34,155 nucleotides of DNA from an uncultured Faecalibacterium sp. (GTDB lineage Bacteria > Bacillota > Clostridia > Oscillospirales > Ruminococcaceae). Where the stretch lies: contig CAKSZS010000026.1 in the NCBI GenBank assembly GCA_934525845.1, forward strand, positions 1 through 34,155, written 5' to 3'. Under the pieces are notes generated by a model that had not been told where the DNA came from, did no database searches, and was given only the letters and a program-made list of their open reading frames with translations. The position numbers and the translations under genes are program-made. Below, piece after piece: positions 8,028 to 16,046 of this stretch. Every line of letters begins with the position of its first letter. The first letter of the stretch is position 1.

Positions 8028-9797
8028 TCACCGTGTGACCCGGGCGAACTCGGCGGCGAGAGCGGCGTTCACCGAACGCACCGCGTTGGGGTCCGGTTTG
8101 ACGGCAGCACGGTCGTAGGTGAATAGACCATTCACCTCGTCCTCCACATCGGTCAGCTGGGTGTACACCAGCGCGGACAGCCCCTTTGCCAGCTGGGGCA
8201 GCACCGTGCCCATCTGCAGCTTTTTATAGCGTGCGGTCAGGTCTGCGCGGTCTTTTGCGGTGCCATAGCCGTAGGTCCTGCGGGGCGGCTCGTGGCCGGG
8301 CATGGGCCAGGCAATGCCGCCGTATTCGGTCAGCGCCACCGTGCGGCTGCGGGGGCGCACCCGCAGGGGGTAAAAGTAATTGTGCAGTGAGTGCACATCA
8401 CCCCCGCCCTGATCGTACCAGCCGCTGGCTTCATCCACCGGACGGGTCGGGTCCAGCGTGCGCAGGGCGTCCACGGCTCCGGCGGCATCAAACTGCCCCC
8501 AGCCCTCGTTGAAGGGCACCCAGCAGCCCACGCAGGGATGGCACCGCAGCGCCTGCACCGTGGCTTCCAGCTCCCGGCGGTATTCTTCCCGGGCGGACGG
8601 CTTTTCGCGGCTGAGAAGCCCCCAGAGCGGCTTTGCGTCCGGGAGACGCCGCAGAAGCGGCTGCAGGGCATTGGTCAGGTATGTGATGAACCACAGCTTG
8701 TAGGCGCTGCCGCCGTTCACCAGGTCCTGCCAGACGATGAGACCCAGCTTGTCGCAGTGGTAGTACCAGCGCTGCGGCTCGATCTTGGCGTGCTTGCGCA
8801 GAAGGTTGAAGCCCAGCGCCTTGACCTCGCTCAGCTCGCGCTCCACAGCAGCATCCGAAGGCGGGGTGTACAGCCCCTCGGGCCAGTACCCCTGATCCAG
8901 CAGGCCGTTGAGCAGGATGGGCTGATCGTTCAGGCAGAAGCGCAGGACGCCCCGGGCATCCGGCGCACAGCTCCACTTGCGCAGGGCAAAGTAGCTGTGC
9001 ACCGTGTCAAAGCCTTCTTCTTCCCCCTGGGTCGTGCCCACCGTCAGATCGTACAGGAACGGCGTGTCCGGACTCCACGGGAAAAAGTGCTCTTCCGGGA
9101 TGCTCAGGGTCACCTCGCCGTCCTGGTCTGCTTCGTCACCGCCCCAGTCCTCGGCGATGGTCACACCGCCGGCCCGCACCGCCGCCCACAGGTTGGCTGC
9201 TCCGCCGGGCTTTGCCGTGTGCGCCTGCACTGTCACCGTGCGGGCATCGTAGTCCGGCGTGACGGTCAGAGACTGGATGTAGTTGTCCGGCACCCGCTCC
9301 AGCCAGACGGTCTGCCAGATGCCGCTCTGGGCCGGGTAGAACATCCCGCCGGGTTTCAACGTCTGTTTGCCCCGGGCCTGGGTGCCGTGGCCGGTGGGAT
9401 CCTGCACGGCCACCCACAGGCTGTTGCGGCCGGTGCCGTTGAGCAGCTCGGTAATGTCCAGTGTGAAGGGCCAGTAGCCGCCCCGGTGGCCGCCTGCCAG
9501 ATGCCCATTGACCTGCACGGCACAGGCATAATCCACGGCCCCGAAGTGCAGCAGCACCCGGCCGCCCTCCCCCGCCGGCGGGGCGAACAGGCGGTGGTAG
9601 TGCAGCCACTGCCCCGGCTGCAGGGTGCGCCCCACCCCGGAGGCCGGAGCTTCCGGCGAATAGGGCACCAGGATCTCCCCCTCCCACGCGGCGGGGTGTT
9701 CCGCCGTGGAGGTCATGGCATACTGCCAGCGTCCGTTCAGGTTCTCGTAGCTGTCCCGGCGCAGTGCCGGGCGGGGATATTCGGCCAGAGGATGCAT
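8028..9797 (-). CDS. Glycoside hydrolase family 2 protein (beta-galactosidase/beta-glucuronidase type)
   Basis: The 589-residue protein has the GH2 layout: an N-terminal jelly-roll sugar-binding domain (about residues 1-170), an immunoglobulin-like beta-sandwich (about 175-285), and a TIM barrel (about 290-589). The acid/base Glu is in PFNEGWGQ near residue 431, and the nucleophile Glu is in ALTEYGG near residue 490; both are present. There is no signal peptide, so it acts in the cytoplasm on imported beta-glycosides. The exact sugar (galactose, glucuronic acid or mannose) cannot be read from the motifs. The ATG at 9797 was chosen because AAGGCGGTGA precedes it; an upstream TTG would have no such site. 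The gene stands alone, with no transporter or regulator beside it. It ends at a terminator shared with the convergent lipoprotein gene. Confidence 0.9.
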   Translation of the reverse strand: MHPLAEYPRPALRRDSYENLNGRWQYAMTSTAEHPAAWEGEILVPYSPEAPASGVGRTLQPGQWLHYHRLFAPPAGEGGRVLLHFGAVDYACAVQVNGHLAGGHRGGYWPFTLDITELLNGTGRNSLWVAVQDPTGHGTQARGKQTLKPGGMFYPAQSGIWQTVWLERVPDNYIQSLTVTPDYDARTVTVQAHTAKPGGAANLWAAVRAGGVTIAEDWGGDEADQDGEVTLSIPEEHFFPWSPDTPFLYDLTVGTTQGEEEGFDTVHSYFALRKWSCAPDARGVLRFCLNDQPILLNGLLDQGYWPEGLYTPPSDAAVERELSEVKALGFNLLRKHAKIEPQRWYYHCDKLGLIVWQDLVNGGSAYKLWFITYLTNALQPLLRRLPDAKPLWGLLSREKPSAREEYRRELEATVQALRCHPCVGCWVPFNEGWGQFDAAGAVDALRTLDPTRPVDEASGWYDQGGGDVHSLHNYFYPLRVRPRSRTVALTEYGGIAWPMPGHEPPRRTYGYGTAKDRADLTARYKKLQMGTVLPQLAKGLSALVYTQLTDVEDEVNGLFTYDRAAVKPDPNAVRSVNAALAAEFARVTR

Positions 9798-9903
9798 CTG
9801 CTCACCGCCTTTTTCTTGTTGGCTCCATTCTAGCACAGGGCAGATGGTTTGTATAGACTAAGCAGCATTAAAGCTGAATTTGCAGGGCAAATCTTCTTTC
9901 CTA

Positions 9904-9943
9904 CAAAAAGCAAAAAAGGACGCGCCCAATCGGGCGCGTCCTC
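9904..9943 (-). terminator. Strong terminator after the cysteine-rich protein gene
   Basis: A perfect 10-bp stem GGACGCGCCC / GGGCGCGTCC (9918-9927 with 9932-9941) has a four-base loop. On the minus strand it is followed by TTTTTTGCTTTTTG. Confidence 0.9.
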
Positions 9944-9959
9944 GGGAACCGCTTGTGGC

Positions 9960-12428
9960 TCAGTCCACCAGCAGCACACAGGCGTTGCTGCTCTGGAACG
10001 GTGCGTCAAAGATCAGGGTGCCGTTTTCCACAGCAAAGCCCACATTGCTCTTTTCGCCGTTTGCGGTGTTGAGACTGGTCAGGGTGTGTACAAAGCTCTG
10101 TGCACCGGTCTCTCCCAGCTGTGCGTTCAGCGCGGCCAAGGAAACGCGGATCTTCTGGGCATCGTACAGCGTGATGGCCTGGCCCTCTGCGTTCAGGAAG
10201 GTCACGGTGATGATCTTCCGGCCATTGGGCAGGGTGCCCACACGCACGACCAGCTGTGCACTGTAAACGGAAGCGGAGTCATCTGCCGCGGCAGAGACCT
10301 TGTTCAGCTTCACGATACCGTTCACCTTGCCGCAGATGGGGCAGACCTTTGCGTTGTCCACTTCGTGCAGGGTGCAGGCGGCGGAACCGGGCACCGACTT
10401 GGTATCGGTAGCATCGCAGCGGTCACACTTTGCGGTCTGGGTGCCGTCCCCCTCGCAGGTGGCGTTGTTGTCGTAACGGTAATCGGTGAAGCTGTGGCCC
10501 AGAGCGGGAACATCCACTACAGTCTTGGCAGCTGATGCGTTCTCGTAGACTGCCGTGTAGGTGGTCTCGCCCATCTCGGTGCAGGTGGCGGGTTTGGTCA
10601 CTTTGGAAGTGACCACTGCATCGGCGGTGTAGGTGTGGCCATCTTCACTTGCGGTGCAGCCAGCACGGACACAGGTCACGGTTGCCACCGCGGTCTTGCC
10701 ATCTTCGCTGAAAGTGAAGGTCACGTTGCTGTTGTCCTTGTTGCCGTAGTCGTGGCCCAGAGCACTGCCCTCGTCGTTCACGGTATCGGTTGCGTTGCAA
10801 TTCTGGCGCTCACAGACTGCTGTTTTGGTTCCGTCCTTTGTACAGGTCGCGTTGCCATCCGACACATAGTTGAGGAACTTATGGTCCAGTGCCTTTACGG
10901 TAACCTCTTCTTCCAGCCGTGCAACTTCCTCGCCCTCCAGGCTGTAGGTCACACGATGAATATCAACACCCGTTTCTGTGCAGGTGGGAGCCACTTTCGG
11001 GATAATCAGTGCATTTACTGTTTCCTTTTCCACATGGCCGCAGCCCTCACGCTGGCAGTCCAAGGAAGCCGTTGCAGTCATATAAGTATTGTCATCCCAT
11101 GCAAGGGTTGCACCGGTGTAGAGGTGACCCAATGCTGCCGGATAAAACTCCTTGCTCAGAGTTTCATATAACTCACCATCAATGTAAAGAGACGCTTTGT
11201 GGGTTTTCTTACCAGTAGTCGTGCAATTTGCTACGCGATCAACTGTTACCTCTGCGGGGATAGTTTCCGTAACCCCCTCACAGCGCGAGCAAGACAGCTG
11301 TGCGATTGCCTCCATGCAGGTCTCCTCATCGACCCAGTGGAAGTCATAATCCGTAAAATCATGGCCCAACGGCTTAATGTCCGTCTTATCCACCGAAGCA
11401 GATGCATTTTCGTAGGTCGCGGTATAGGTGGTCACACCCCATTCGGTGCAGGTCGCGGGCTTAGTCACCTCAGCAGTGACTTTTGCATCTTCGGTATAGG
11501 TATGGCCATCTTCACTTGCGGTGCAGCCAGCACGGACACAGGTCACGGTTGCCACCGCGGTCTTGCCGTCTTCGCTGAAGTTGAAGGTCACATTGTTGTT
11601 GTCCATGTTCCCATAATTGTGATTCAGCTTACTGCCTTCAACAGTTACCGTGTTGGTCGCAGAGCAATGGTCACGGTCACAGGTTGCTGTCTTTGTGCCA
11701 TCCTTGGTGCAGGTTGCATCGTTGTTGTAGACGTAGTTCTTAAAGCTGTGCTCCAAGGCAGTGCCCGGAACTTCCAGTTCGATCTCCTCGTTATATGCGT
11801 ATCCCTTGCCGTTGACCATCGTCTGGAAAGAGCCTGCAGCGTAGGTGTACTTTGCATTTACACCACACTTTGCCGCTGTGTAACTGTTCGAATTTGCACA
11901 AACCGTTTCAGTATACTCGTACTTGCAGTCCTTACAGGTCAGAGTCAACGTCATGGTTCCGTTGCCGTATTCGTCTGCTGTGCCTTTTTCCCAGCTTATT
12001 CCCGTATAGTTATGATCCTTTTTTGTATTTGCCACCTCATCAACTTTTTCAGAAACGGTGTAGCCTTTTACAACTTGAGCCGGATATGTATACGTTTCAT
12101 TTGCCGTACAAGTCGCCGAAGTGTGCTTGGGAGAAACACGTTCTCCATAATAGGTCCACGTCCGTTTGCAGTCTTTTTCGGCAGTACACTGAAACTTTAC
12201 CCATGGCCTTGCGTGACCGCCTTGCACCAACGGTCCGTCCCATCCACTACCAACAAACTTTGTGTAAGTATGCTGGTGCCATGCATACTCATCCACATCC
12301 TCTACGGATTGCGGCTGCGCGGCATCCGCAGTCTGCGCGGACACAGCCGCATTCGCGGACACGGCGCCCACGGCCAGAACCGCAAGCGCCATGCCGGTCG
12401 CAAGAAGTTGTTTGACCTTTCTTCTCAT
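9960..12428 (-). CDS. Large secreted cysteine-rich repeat protein, function unknown
   Basis: The 822-residue precursor begins with a signal peptide (MRRKVKQLLATG, a hydrophobic core, cleavage near VSANA). The mature part is a chain of short modules. Each has paired cysteines (for example CTKDGTKTATCDRDHC, CSRC, CDRC, CPIC) and a closing Leu-Gly-His-aromatic motif such as LGHDFTDY, LGHDYGN, LGHLYTG or LGHSFTDY. Two segments of about 130 residues are near-copies (codons at 11341-11733 and 10474-10863). The last part, about 110 residues after CPICGK, lacks cysteines and looks like a beta-rich terminal domain. There is no LPXTG motif or C-terminal membrane segment, so the protein is released or held non-covalently. 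Modules of this kind occur in surface proteins of gut Firmicutes. Cys pairs and His could bind zinc or form disulfides. ATG 12428 was chosen over an in-frame TTG at 12434 because AGGAGG then lies 8 bp away. The gene has its own promoter, hairpin-rich leader and terminator. Confidence 0.8.
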   Translation of the reverse strand: MRRKVKQLLATGMALAVLAVGAVSANAAVSAQTADAAQPQSVEDVDEYAWHQHTYTKFVGSGWDGPLVQGGHARPWVKFQCTAEKDCKRTWTYYGERVSPKHTSATCTANETYTYPAQVVKGYTVSEKVDEVANTKKDHNYTGISWEKGTADEYGNGTMTLTLTCKDCKYEYTETVCANSNSYTAAKCGVNAKYTYAAGSFQTMVNGKGYAYNEEIELEVPGTALEHSFKNYVYNNDATCTKDGTKTATCDRDHCSATNTVTVEGSKLNHNYGNMDNNNVTFNFSEDGKTAVATVTCVRAGCTASEDGHTYTEDAKVTAEVTKPATCTEWGVTTYTATYENASASVDKTDIKPLGHDFTDYDFHWVDEETCMEAIAQLSCSRCEGVTETIPAEVTVDRVANCTTTGKKTHKASLYIDGELYETLSKEFYPAALGHLYTGATLAWDDNTYMTATASLDCQREGCGHVEKETVNALIIPKVAPTCTETGVDIHRVTYSLEGEEVARLEEEVTVKALDHKFLNYVSDGNATCTKDGTKTAVCERQNCNATDTVNDEGSALGHDYGNKDNSNVTFTFSEDGKTAVATVTCVRAGCTASEDGHTYTADAVVTSKVTKPATCTEMGETTYTAVYENASAAKTVVDVPALGHSFTDYRYDNNATCEGDGTQTAKCDRCDATDTKSVPGSAACTLHEVDNAKVCPICGKVNGIVKLNKVSAAADDSASVYSAQLVVRVGTLPNGRKIITVTFLNAEGQAITLYDAQKIRVSLAALNAQLGETGAQSFVHTLTSLNTANGEKSNVGFAVENGTLIFDAPFQSSNACVLLVD
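10636..10700. repeat. 65-bp exact direct repeat, copy 1
   Basis: This stretch is identical base for base to 11503-11567. It lies inside the second of the two 130-residue segments of the cysteine-rich protein. The offset is 867 bp, exactly 289 codons, so recombination between copies would delete or duplicate in frame. Confidence 0.9.
11503..11567. repeat. 65-bp exact direct repeat, copy 2
   Basis: Identical to 10636-10700. The flanking codons have diverged, so the exact match suggests recent duplication or gene conversion of this block. Confidence 0.9.
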
Positions 12429-12558
12429 AAGCAAGTCCTCCTAAAAGCCTTTTTCCTGTCGGAAAATTTCCCTTGTGTCGGGTCCGTGCCGCACGATCCC
12501 CATCGCACAGAACGGGACCCCTGCCCCGCCCGATCCCCACCGGGCGGGACATCTTTAC
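12429..12558 (-). other. Hairpin-rich 5' leader of the cysteine-rich protein gene
   Basis: Between the likely promoter and the start codon are about 130 nt with two successive stems on the minus strand. The first is CCCGCCCG / CGGGCGGG (12528-12549). The second is GGGTCC / GGACCC enclosing a seven-pair inner stem (GTGCGAT / ATCGTGC with two G-U pairs) and a GGGG loop. The ribosome binding site AGGAGG lies close to the ATG. It could be a stabilising or regulatory leader. I do not recognise it as a known riboswitch. Confidence 0.5.
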
Positions 12559-12564
12559 GCAACA

Positions 12565-12594
12565 AGTGTATCACAAATCCGTAACACTTCACAA
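12565..12594 (-). promoter_or_regulatory. Promoter for the cysteine-rich protein gene
   Basis: On the minus strand TTGTGA (12589-12594) lies 18 bp from TACACT (12565-12570), in an AT-rich stretch just upstream of the hairpin leader. Confidence 0.5.
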
Positions 12595-12712
12595 TTGGAA
12601 TATTTCCCCAAATATTGGTGAATTTTTCAGCAAAACGCCCTATTTGTAACAAAAGTGCAACTGCAATGTGCACAAACCGCCTCCTGCAGTCCTCCTTTCC
12701 GCTGCGCCGGCA

Positions 12713-12755
12713 GCAAAAAAGGAGCCGCCGTACAAATCTCGTACAGCAGCTCCTT
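12713..12755 (-). terminator. Terminator of the tat operon
   Basis: On the minus strand GGAGC-TGC-GTAC pairs with GTAC-GC-GCTCC (12721-12753) and is followed by TTTTTT. It lies about 20 bp past the tatC stop codon. Confidence 0.85.
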
Positions 12756-12773
12756 CCAATCCGGAAAAAAGCC

Positions 12774-13574
12774 TTATTCTTCGTCCGCGTCCTCTTCGTC
12801 TTCTTCGTCCTCGTCCTCCGACTTCGGCTTGTAGAAAATGCCGCTGAGGAAGATGCTGATGAAGTACAGCAGGACCATGGGGCCGGCCACCATGCACTGG
12901 GACACGATATCCGGCGGAGTGACCACAGCCGCAATGAAGAAGATGATGACAATGGCAACGCCGCGCACCTGCTTGAGCAGGGTCGGGTTGATGATGCCCA
13001 TCTTGGACAGGATGATGGTGATGAGGGGCATCTCAAACACACAGCCAAAAATCATGAACATGGTCAAGCAGAGGTTGACGTAGCTCTCAATGCTGGTGGT
13101 GGTCTGGATGTACTCGGCACCATTGATGCCGGTGCTGAGGAACCGCAGCATGAACGGCATCATGAGCTTGTAGGCGAACAGCACGCCAATGCAGAACAGG
13201 ATCAGGCCCAGCAGCATGACCATCTTGAAGAAGAAGCTCTCGCTCTTTTTCAGGCCCGGCTTGGCAAAGGCGTAGATGTGGTAAAATGCCACCGGAACGG
13301 TGACCACCACACCGGCCAGAATGGACACGCGGAAATACTGCATCAGTTTTTCCTGCGGGGCAATGGACACAAACTGATAATAGTCGCGGCCCATGGCGGT
13401 GAGCACGTCGATCAGACGGTCTGCATACGCCAGCGAGACCACCACACCGACCACAAACACCACCGCGCAGATGATCAGCCTGTTCCGCAGTTCTTTCAGA
13501 TGGCCGGTCAGCGTCATGCTGCCGTCATCCTCCATGACTTCGGCTTTCTTTTTGCGCTTCATGTTCGTAGCCAC
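12774..13574 (-). CDS. tatC: Sec-independent protein translocase subunit TatC
   Basis: TatC is the six-helix membrane receptor that recognises twin-arginine signal peptides and recruits TatA to move folded proteins across the membrane. The 266-residue protein has the family start MTLTGHLKELRNRL, then six hydrophobic segments, with PGLKKSE and the conserved VVTPPDIVSQ near the C-terminus. The tail is extremely acidic (Glu/Asp run), which is longer than usual. GTG at 13574 is preferred because GAGGAG lies just upstream, at the end of tatA; an in-frame ATG at 13562 is the alternative. Only 2 bp separate it from tatA, so the two are cotranscribed. Confidence 0.96.
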   Translation of the reverse strand: MATNMKRKKKAEVMEDDGSMTLTGHLKELRNRLIICAVVFVVGVVVSLAYADRLIDVLTAMGRDYYQFVSIAPQEKLMQYFRVSILAGVVVTVPVAFYHIYAFAKPGLKKSESFFFKMVMLLGLILFCIGVLFAYKLMMPFMLRFLSTGINGAEYIQTTTSIESYVNLCLTMFMIFGCVFEMPLITIILSKMGIINPTLLKQVRGVAIVIIFFIAAVVTPPDIVSQCMVAGPMVLLYFISIFLSGIFYKPKSEDEDEEDEEDADEE

Positions 13575-13576
13575 AA

Positions 13577-13783
13577 TTACTCCTCGTCTTCGTCCTTCTT
13601 CGCAGCCTTCTTCTCGGCCTTCTCCTCGGAATCACCGTCAGAGTCCTCGTTCTCCTCCATGCCCTTCTTGAAGCCGTTGATGGTCTTGCCGAACATCTTG
13701 CCCAGCTTCGGCAGGTTCTTGGGTCCAAAAATCAGCAGGGCGACAGCCAGGATGATCAGCAGTTCGTTGGTACCAATACGCAT
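13577..13783 (-). CDS. tatA: Twin-arginine translocase subunit TatA
   Basis: This 68-residue protein has one N-terminal membrane helix (ELLIILAVALLIFGP), the hinge FGPKNLPKLGKMFGK, a short amphipathic helix, and a highly charged Glu/Asp/Lys tail. That is the standard TatA layout; TatA oligomers form the transport pore. AAGGAG precedes the ATG. It is the middle gene of a three-gene tat operon and nearly touches tatC. Confidence 0.93.
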   Translation of the reverse strand: MRIGTNELLIILAVALLIFGPKNLPKLGKMFGKTINGFKKGMEENEDSDGDSEEKAEKKAAKKDEDEE

Positions 13784-13875
13784 AATAAAAATCTCCTTTT
13801 TACTTTGCCGCGCCGCGTGGCGGGCTTATTGCATGAAAATGTACTATGTCAACCGCGGGCGCGGTGCATCCGAAT

Positions 13876-14421
13876 TTAAACCTTGGCTTCCTCGGCGGGG
13901 GCCGCTTCGGCGGCTTCTTCCGCGGCTGCAGGCTCTGCCGGGGCAGCGGTCTCTGCAGGCTTTTCCTCCACGGGAGCGGCTTCTGCGGGCTTCTCCTCCG
14001 CCTTGGCTTCTGCGGGGGCTTCCTCCGCCGTTTCCGCCGGAGCCGCCGGCTCCTCGGTCAGCTCTTCCACGGTGTCCTCGGTCAGCTCTTCCACCGCCTC
14101 GGCCTCCGCTGCCTTCTTGGCGGCTTCTTCCTTGCTGGTCTTCCCGATGCCGGTAAAGCCCTTGGTCACATCCTTCACGCTGTTGTCGATGTCCTTCTTG
14201 ATATCGGTCAGCGGGGCGACGGCTTCCTTGAGGGGAGCCTGGATCTCATTCAGCGGCTCCACCACGTTCTTCTGGATCTCCTCGGAAGCAGCGCCGGTGT
14301 ATTTCTTCAGCTCGCGGAGCATTTTGCCGATCTTCTTTGCGTAGACAGGCAGCTGATCCGGGCCGATGAACACGAACGCCACAATGACGATCACGACAAG
14401 TTCCCAAAAACCAATTTTCAT
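13876..14421 (-). CDS. TatA/TatB-family protein with a long Ala/Glu/Pro tail
   Basis: The protein has 181 residues. It starts with a TatA/B-type membrane helix (ELVVIVIVAFVFIGPDQLP), the hinge and an amphipathic helix (VYAKKIGKMLRELKKY). A coiled-coil-like stretch follows to about residue 90, and then a low-complexity tail made almost only of Ala, Glu, Pro, Val and Lys. The length and first position in the operon suggest a TatB-like role, holding the signal peptide with TatC, but sequence alone does not separate TatA from TatB in Firmicutes. The ATG at 14421 gives a normal family N-terminus; upstream in-frame codons add an unrelated, non-hydrophobic extension. GGAAAGGA lies upstream. The tail probably lies in the cytoplasm. 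Confidence 0.88.
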   Translation of the reverse strand: MKIGFWELVVIVIVAFVFIGPDQLPVYAKKIGKMLRELKKYTGAASEEIQKNVVEPLNEIQAPLKEAVAPLTDIKKDIDNSVKDVTKGFTGIGKTSKEEAAKKAAEAEAVEELTEDTVEELTEEPAAPAETAEEAPAEAKAEEKPAEAAPVEEKPAETAAPAEPAAAEEAAEAAPAEEAKV

Positions 14422-14689
14422 AACGATCCAATTCCTTTCCTGTGCAGGCCGGCTGCTTTCCAAAATGCCGCAGGGTTTGCCGGAACCTGCGTGGGTTCGG
14501 CGCGGTTTGCGCCTTTGCTGCCACACTTATACCGAAAATGGGTGAACTGTATATGAATTTATTTTGAACTTTTTATGAACAAGGCACTCTTCCCGGCGTT
14601 TTTCTCAACAAAAGCAATATTTCATGTGTAATATTACTTTTTGGATAGGATACAACAGAGAAAAGGCCGACGGAGAGGGTCCCTCCGCT

Positions 14690-15454
14690 TTACACCAGCA
14701 CCTTGTGCAGCACGTCTGCGCTGGCCTGATTCATCAGGTCGTATGCATACAGCACATCGGTGATGGCCTGCCGGTCCTCATTGGAGAGCACATAATCCAC
14801 CGTCTTGTCCTTGCCGACGAACTGGATGGTCGTTTTGGCATCGGCCAGCATGGCGGACAGGACTTTCACGTCATTTCTGGACGCCACCCGGATGCCCCGC
14901 TCGATGGCACGGGTCTTGCCGTCCAGCTTGATGGTGCCGTAGGAGGTCTGGGCAAAGTCTTTGGCGCGGTACTGATAAGTGCTGCCGCCGGCCTTGATCC
15001 GGACGGTCTGGGTCTGCAGGTAGTCGCTGCCCAGATACTCGAAGAACAGGAACAGGATGGGGCTGCTGTACTTGTCACTGGCGTACAGCACCGGTGCCAC
15101 CGTACAGGAGTCGTTCTTCTCGTTCTTTTCGGTGTAGGGGCTCAGCAGGATGACGGCATCATCCTTTTTGTCGTAGCCCACCTTCAGCTTTGCCACAGCG
15201 TCCTGAATGCCCAGAACCTGCTGGGCTTCCGCCAGCGTGCCGAAGTTGGACACTTCGCTCTTCTGGTCGTTGTCCAGCTGGCTGTATGCTTCCACGGCCT
15301 TTTCCACGGCCTTACGGTTCTCCCGCGTGACCGTGCCGATCTGGTCGATCGTATGTTCCACTTCCTGCACGGTGGGCGCTGCCGCCAGCACATTCAGCCC
15401 GAGCGCCGCCGTCAGCACAGCCGCCAGCACCGCTGCCGCAAATCTTTTCTTCAT
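14690..15454 (-). CDS. Secreted protein of unknown function
   Basis: The 254-residue precursor starts with MKKRFAAAVLAAVLTAALG and a likely cleavage after NVLAAA, so it is exported. Residues 30-85 look helical (VQEVEHTIDQIGTVTRENRK..., SQLDNDQKSEVSNF) and resemble short three-helix modules found in extracellular proteins of Firmicutes. The rest is mixed alpha/beta with no motif I recognise. A single Cys lies in NDSCTVAP. The ATG at 15454 was chosen over a GTG seven codons upstream because it starts directly at the basic signal-peptide region, with GGAAGGGA upstream. A good promoter precedes it. The transcript probably ends at a weak hairpin (CGGAG / CTCCG) just past the stop codon. Confidence 0.75.
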   Translation of the reverse strand: MKKRFAAAVLAAVLTAALGLNVLAAAPTVQEVEHTIDQIGTVTRENRKAVEKAVEAYSQLDNDQKSEVSNFGTLAEAQQVLGIQDAVAKLKVGYDKKDDAVILLSPYTEKNEKNDSCTVAPVLYASDKYSSPILFLFFEYLGSDYLQTQTVRIKAGGSTYQYRAKDFAQTSYGTIKLDGKTRAIERGIRVASRNDVKVLSAMLADAKTTIQFVGKDKTVDYVLSNEDRQAITDVLYAYDLMNQASADVLHKVLV

Positions 15455-15489
15455 AAGGAACCGCTTCCCTTCCACAAAATGATACCTTC

Positions 15490-15518
15490 ATTATAGCGTT
15501 TCGGCAAATTTCTGTAAA
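15490..15518 (-). promoter_or_regulatory. Promoter for the secreted protein gene
   Basis: On the minus strand TTTACA (15513-15518) lies exactly 17 bp from a perfect TATAAT (15490-15495), about 35 bp before the start codon. Confidence 0.75.
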
Positions 15519-15542
15519 GCGTCCTTTGTTGGGTGCGGACGC

Positions 15543-15574
15543 AAAAAGAGCCTGCTGCACGCGGCAGCAGGCTC
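15543..15574 (-). terminator. Terminator of the iscS-iscU operon
   Basis: An 11-bp perfect stem GAGCCTGCTGC / GCAGCAGGCTC (15548-15574) has a short loop and on the minus strand is followed by TTTTT. Confidence 0.92.
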
Positions 15575-15601
15575 TTCACAGTTCAGAAACGGGTGTGCAG
15601 C

Positions 15602-16045
15602 TTATTCGCCGCAGGACTCGCAGTGGTCGCAGTCCTCTTCCAGCTTGCCCACGATGGGTTCCGGATCGATGCCCAGACGGCGGTAGTAGTCGGACAGTGC
15701 TGCCTTGACAGCCTGCTCGGCCAGAACGGAGCAGTGCACCTTGATGGGAGGCAGACCTTCCAGAGCCTCCACGACGGCCTTGTTGGTCAACTTCAAGGCT
15801 TCCTCGATGGTCTTGCCCTTGATCAGATCGGTGGCCATGCTGCTGGTGGCAATGGCAGCACCGCAGCCGAAGGTCAGGAACTTGACGTCCACGATCACGT
15901 TGTTCTCGATCTTCAGGTACATCCGCATGATGTCGCCGCACTTGGGGTTGCCGACTTCGCCCACGCCGTTGGCATCGGGGATCTCACCGACATTGTGCGG
16001 ATTTGCAAAATGCTCCATGACCTTTGCGCTATACATACTTGCCAT
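15602..16045 (-). CDS. iscU: Iron-sulfur cluster scaffold protein IscU (NifU N-terminal type)
   Basis: IscU is the scaffold on which sulfur from IscS and iron are assembled into Fe-S clusters. The 147 residues carry the ligands C36 and D38 (PKCGD), C61 (FGCGAAIATSSM) and C105 beside H104 (KVHCS). Beyond the usual fold the C-terminus adds EEDCDHCESCGE, with three more cysteines at 139, 142 and 145. The gene starts 1 bp after iscS ends, so the two are translated as a unit, and GGGAG serves its ATG. A strong terminator follows. No HscA/HscB, ferredoxin or SUF gene is visible nearby, so this is a minimal ISC operon of the Clostridia kind. Confidence 0.96.
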   Translation of the reverse strand: MASMYSAKVMEHFANPHNVGEIPDANGVGEVGNPKCGDIMRMYLKIENNVIVDVKFLTFGCGAAIATSSMATDLIKGKTIEEALKLTNKAVVEALEGLPPIKVHCSVLAEQAVKAALSDYYRRLGIDPEPIVGKLEEDCDHCESCGE

Positions 16046-16046
16046 C

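Noticed and set aside
10474..11733. CRISPR array or tandem repeat DNA
   Set aside because: The repeats are coding, in frame and separated by 867 bp. There are no short regularly spaced units and no cas genes.
13784..13875. Possible extra terminator between the TatB-like gene and tatA
   Set aside because: A GCCGCGCC/GGCGGGC-like stem exists, but no T-tract follows on the minus strand. The genes are more likely cotranscribed.
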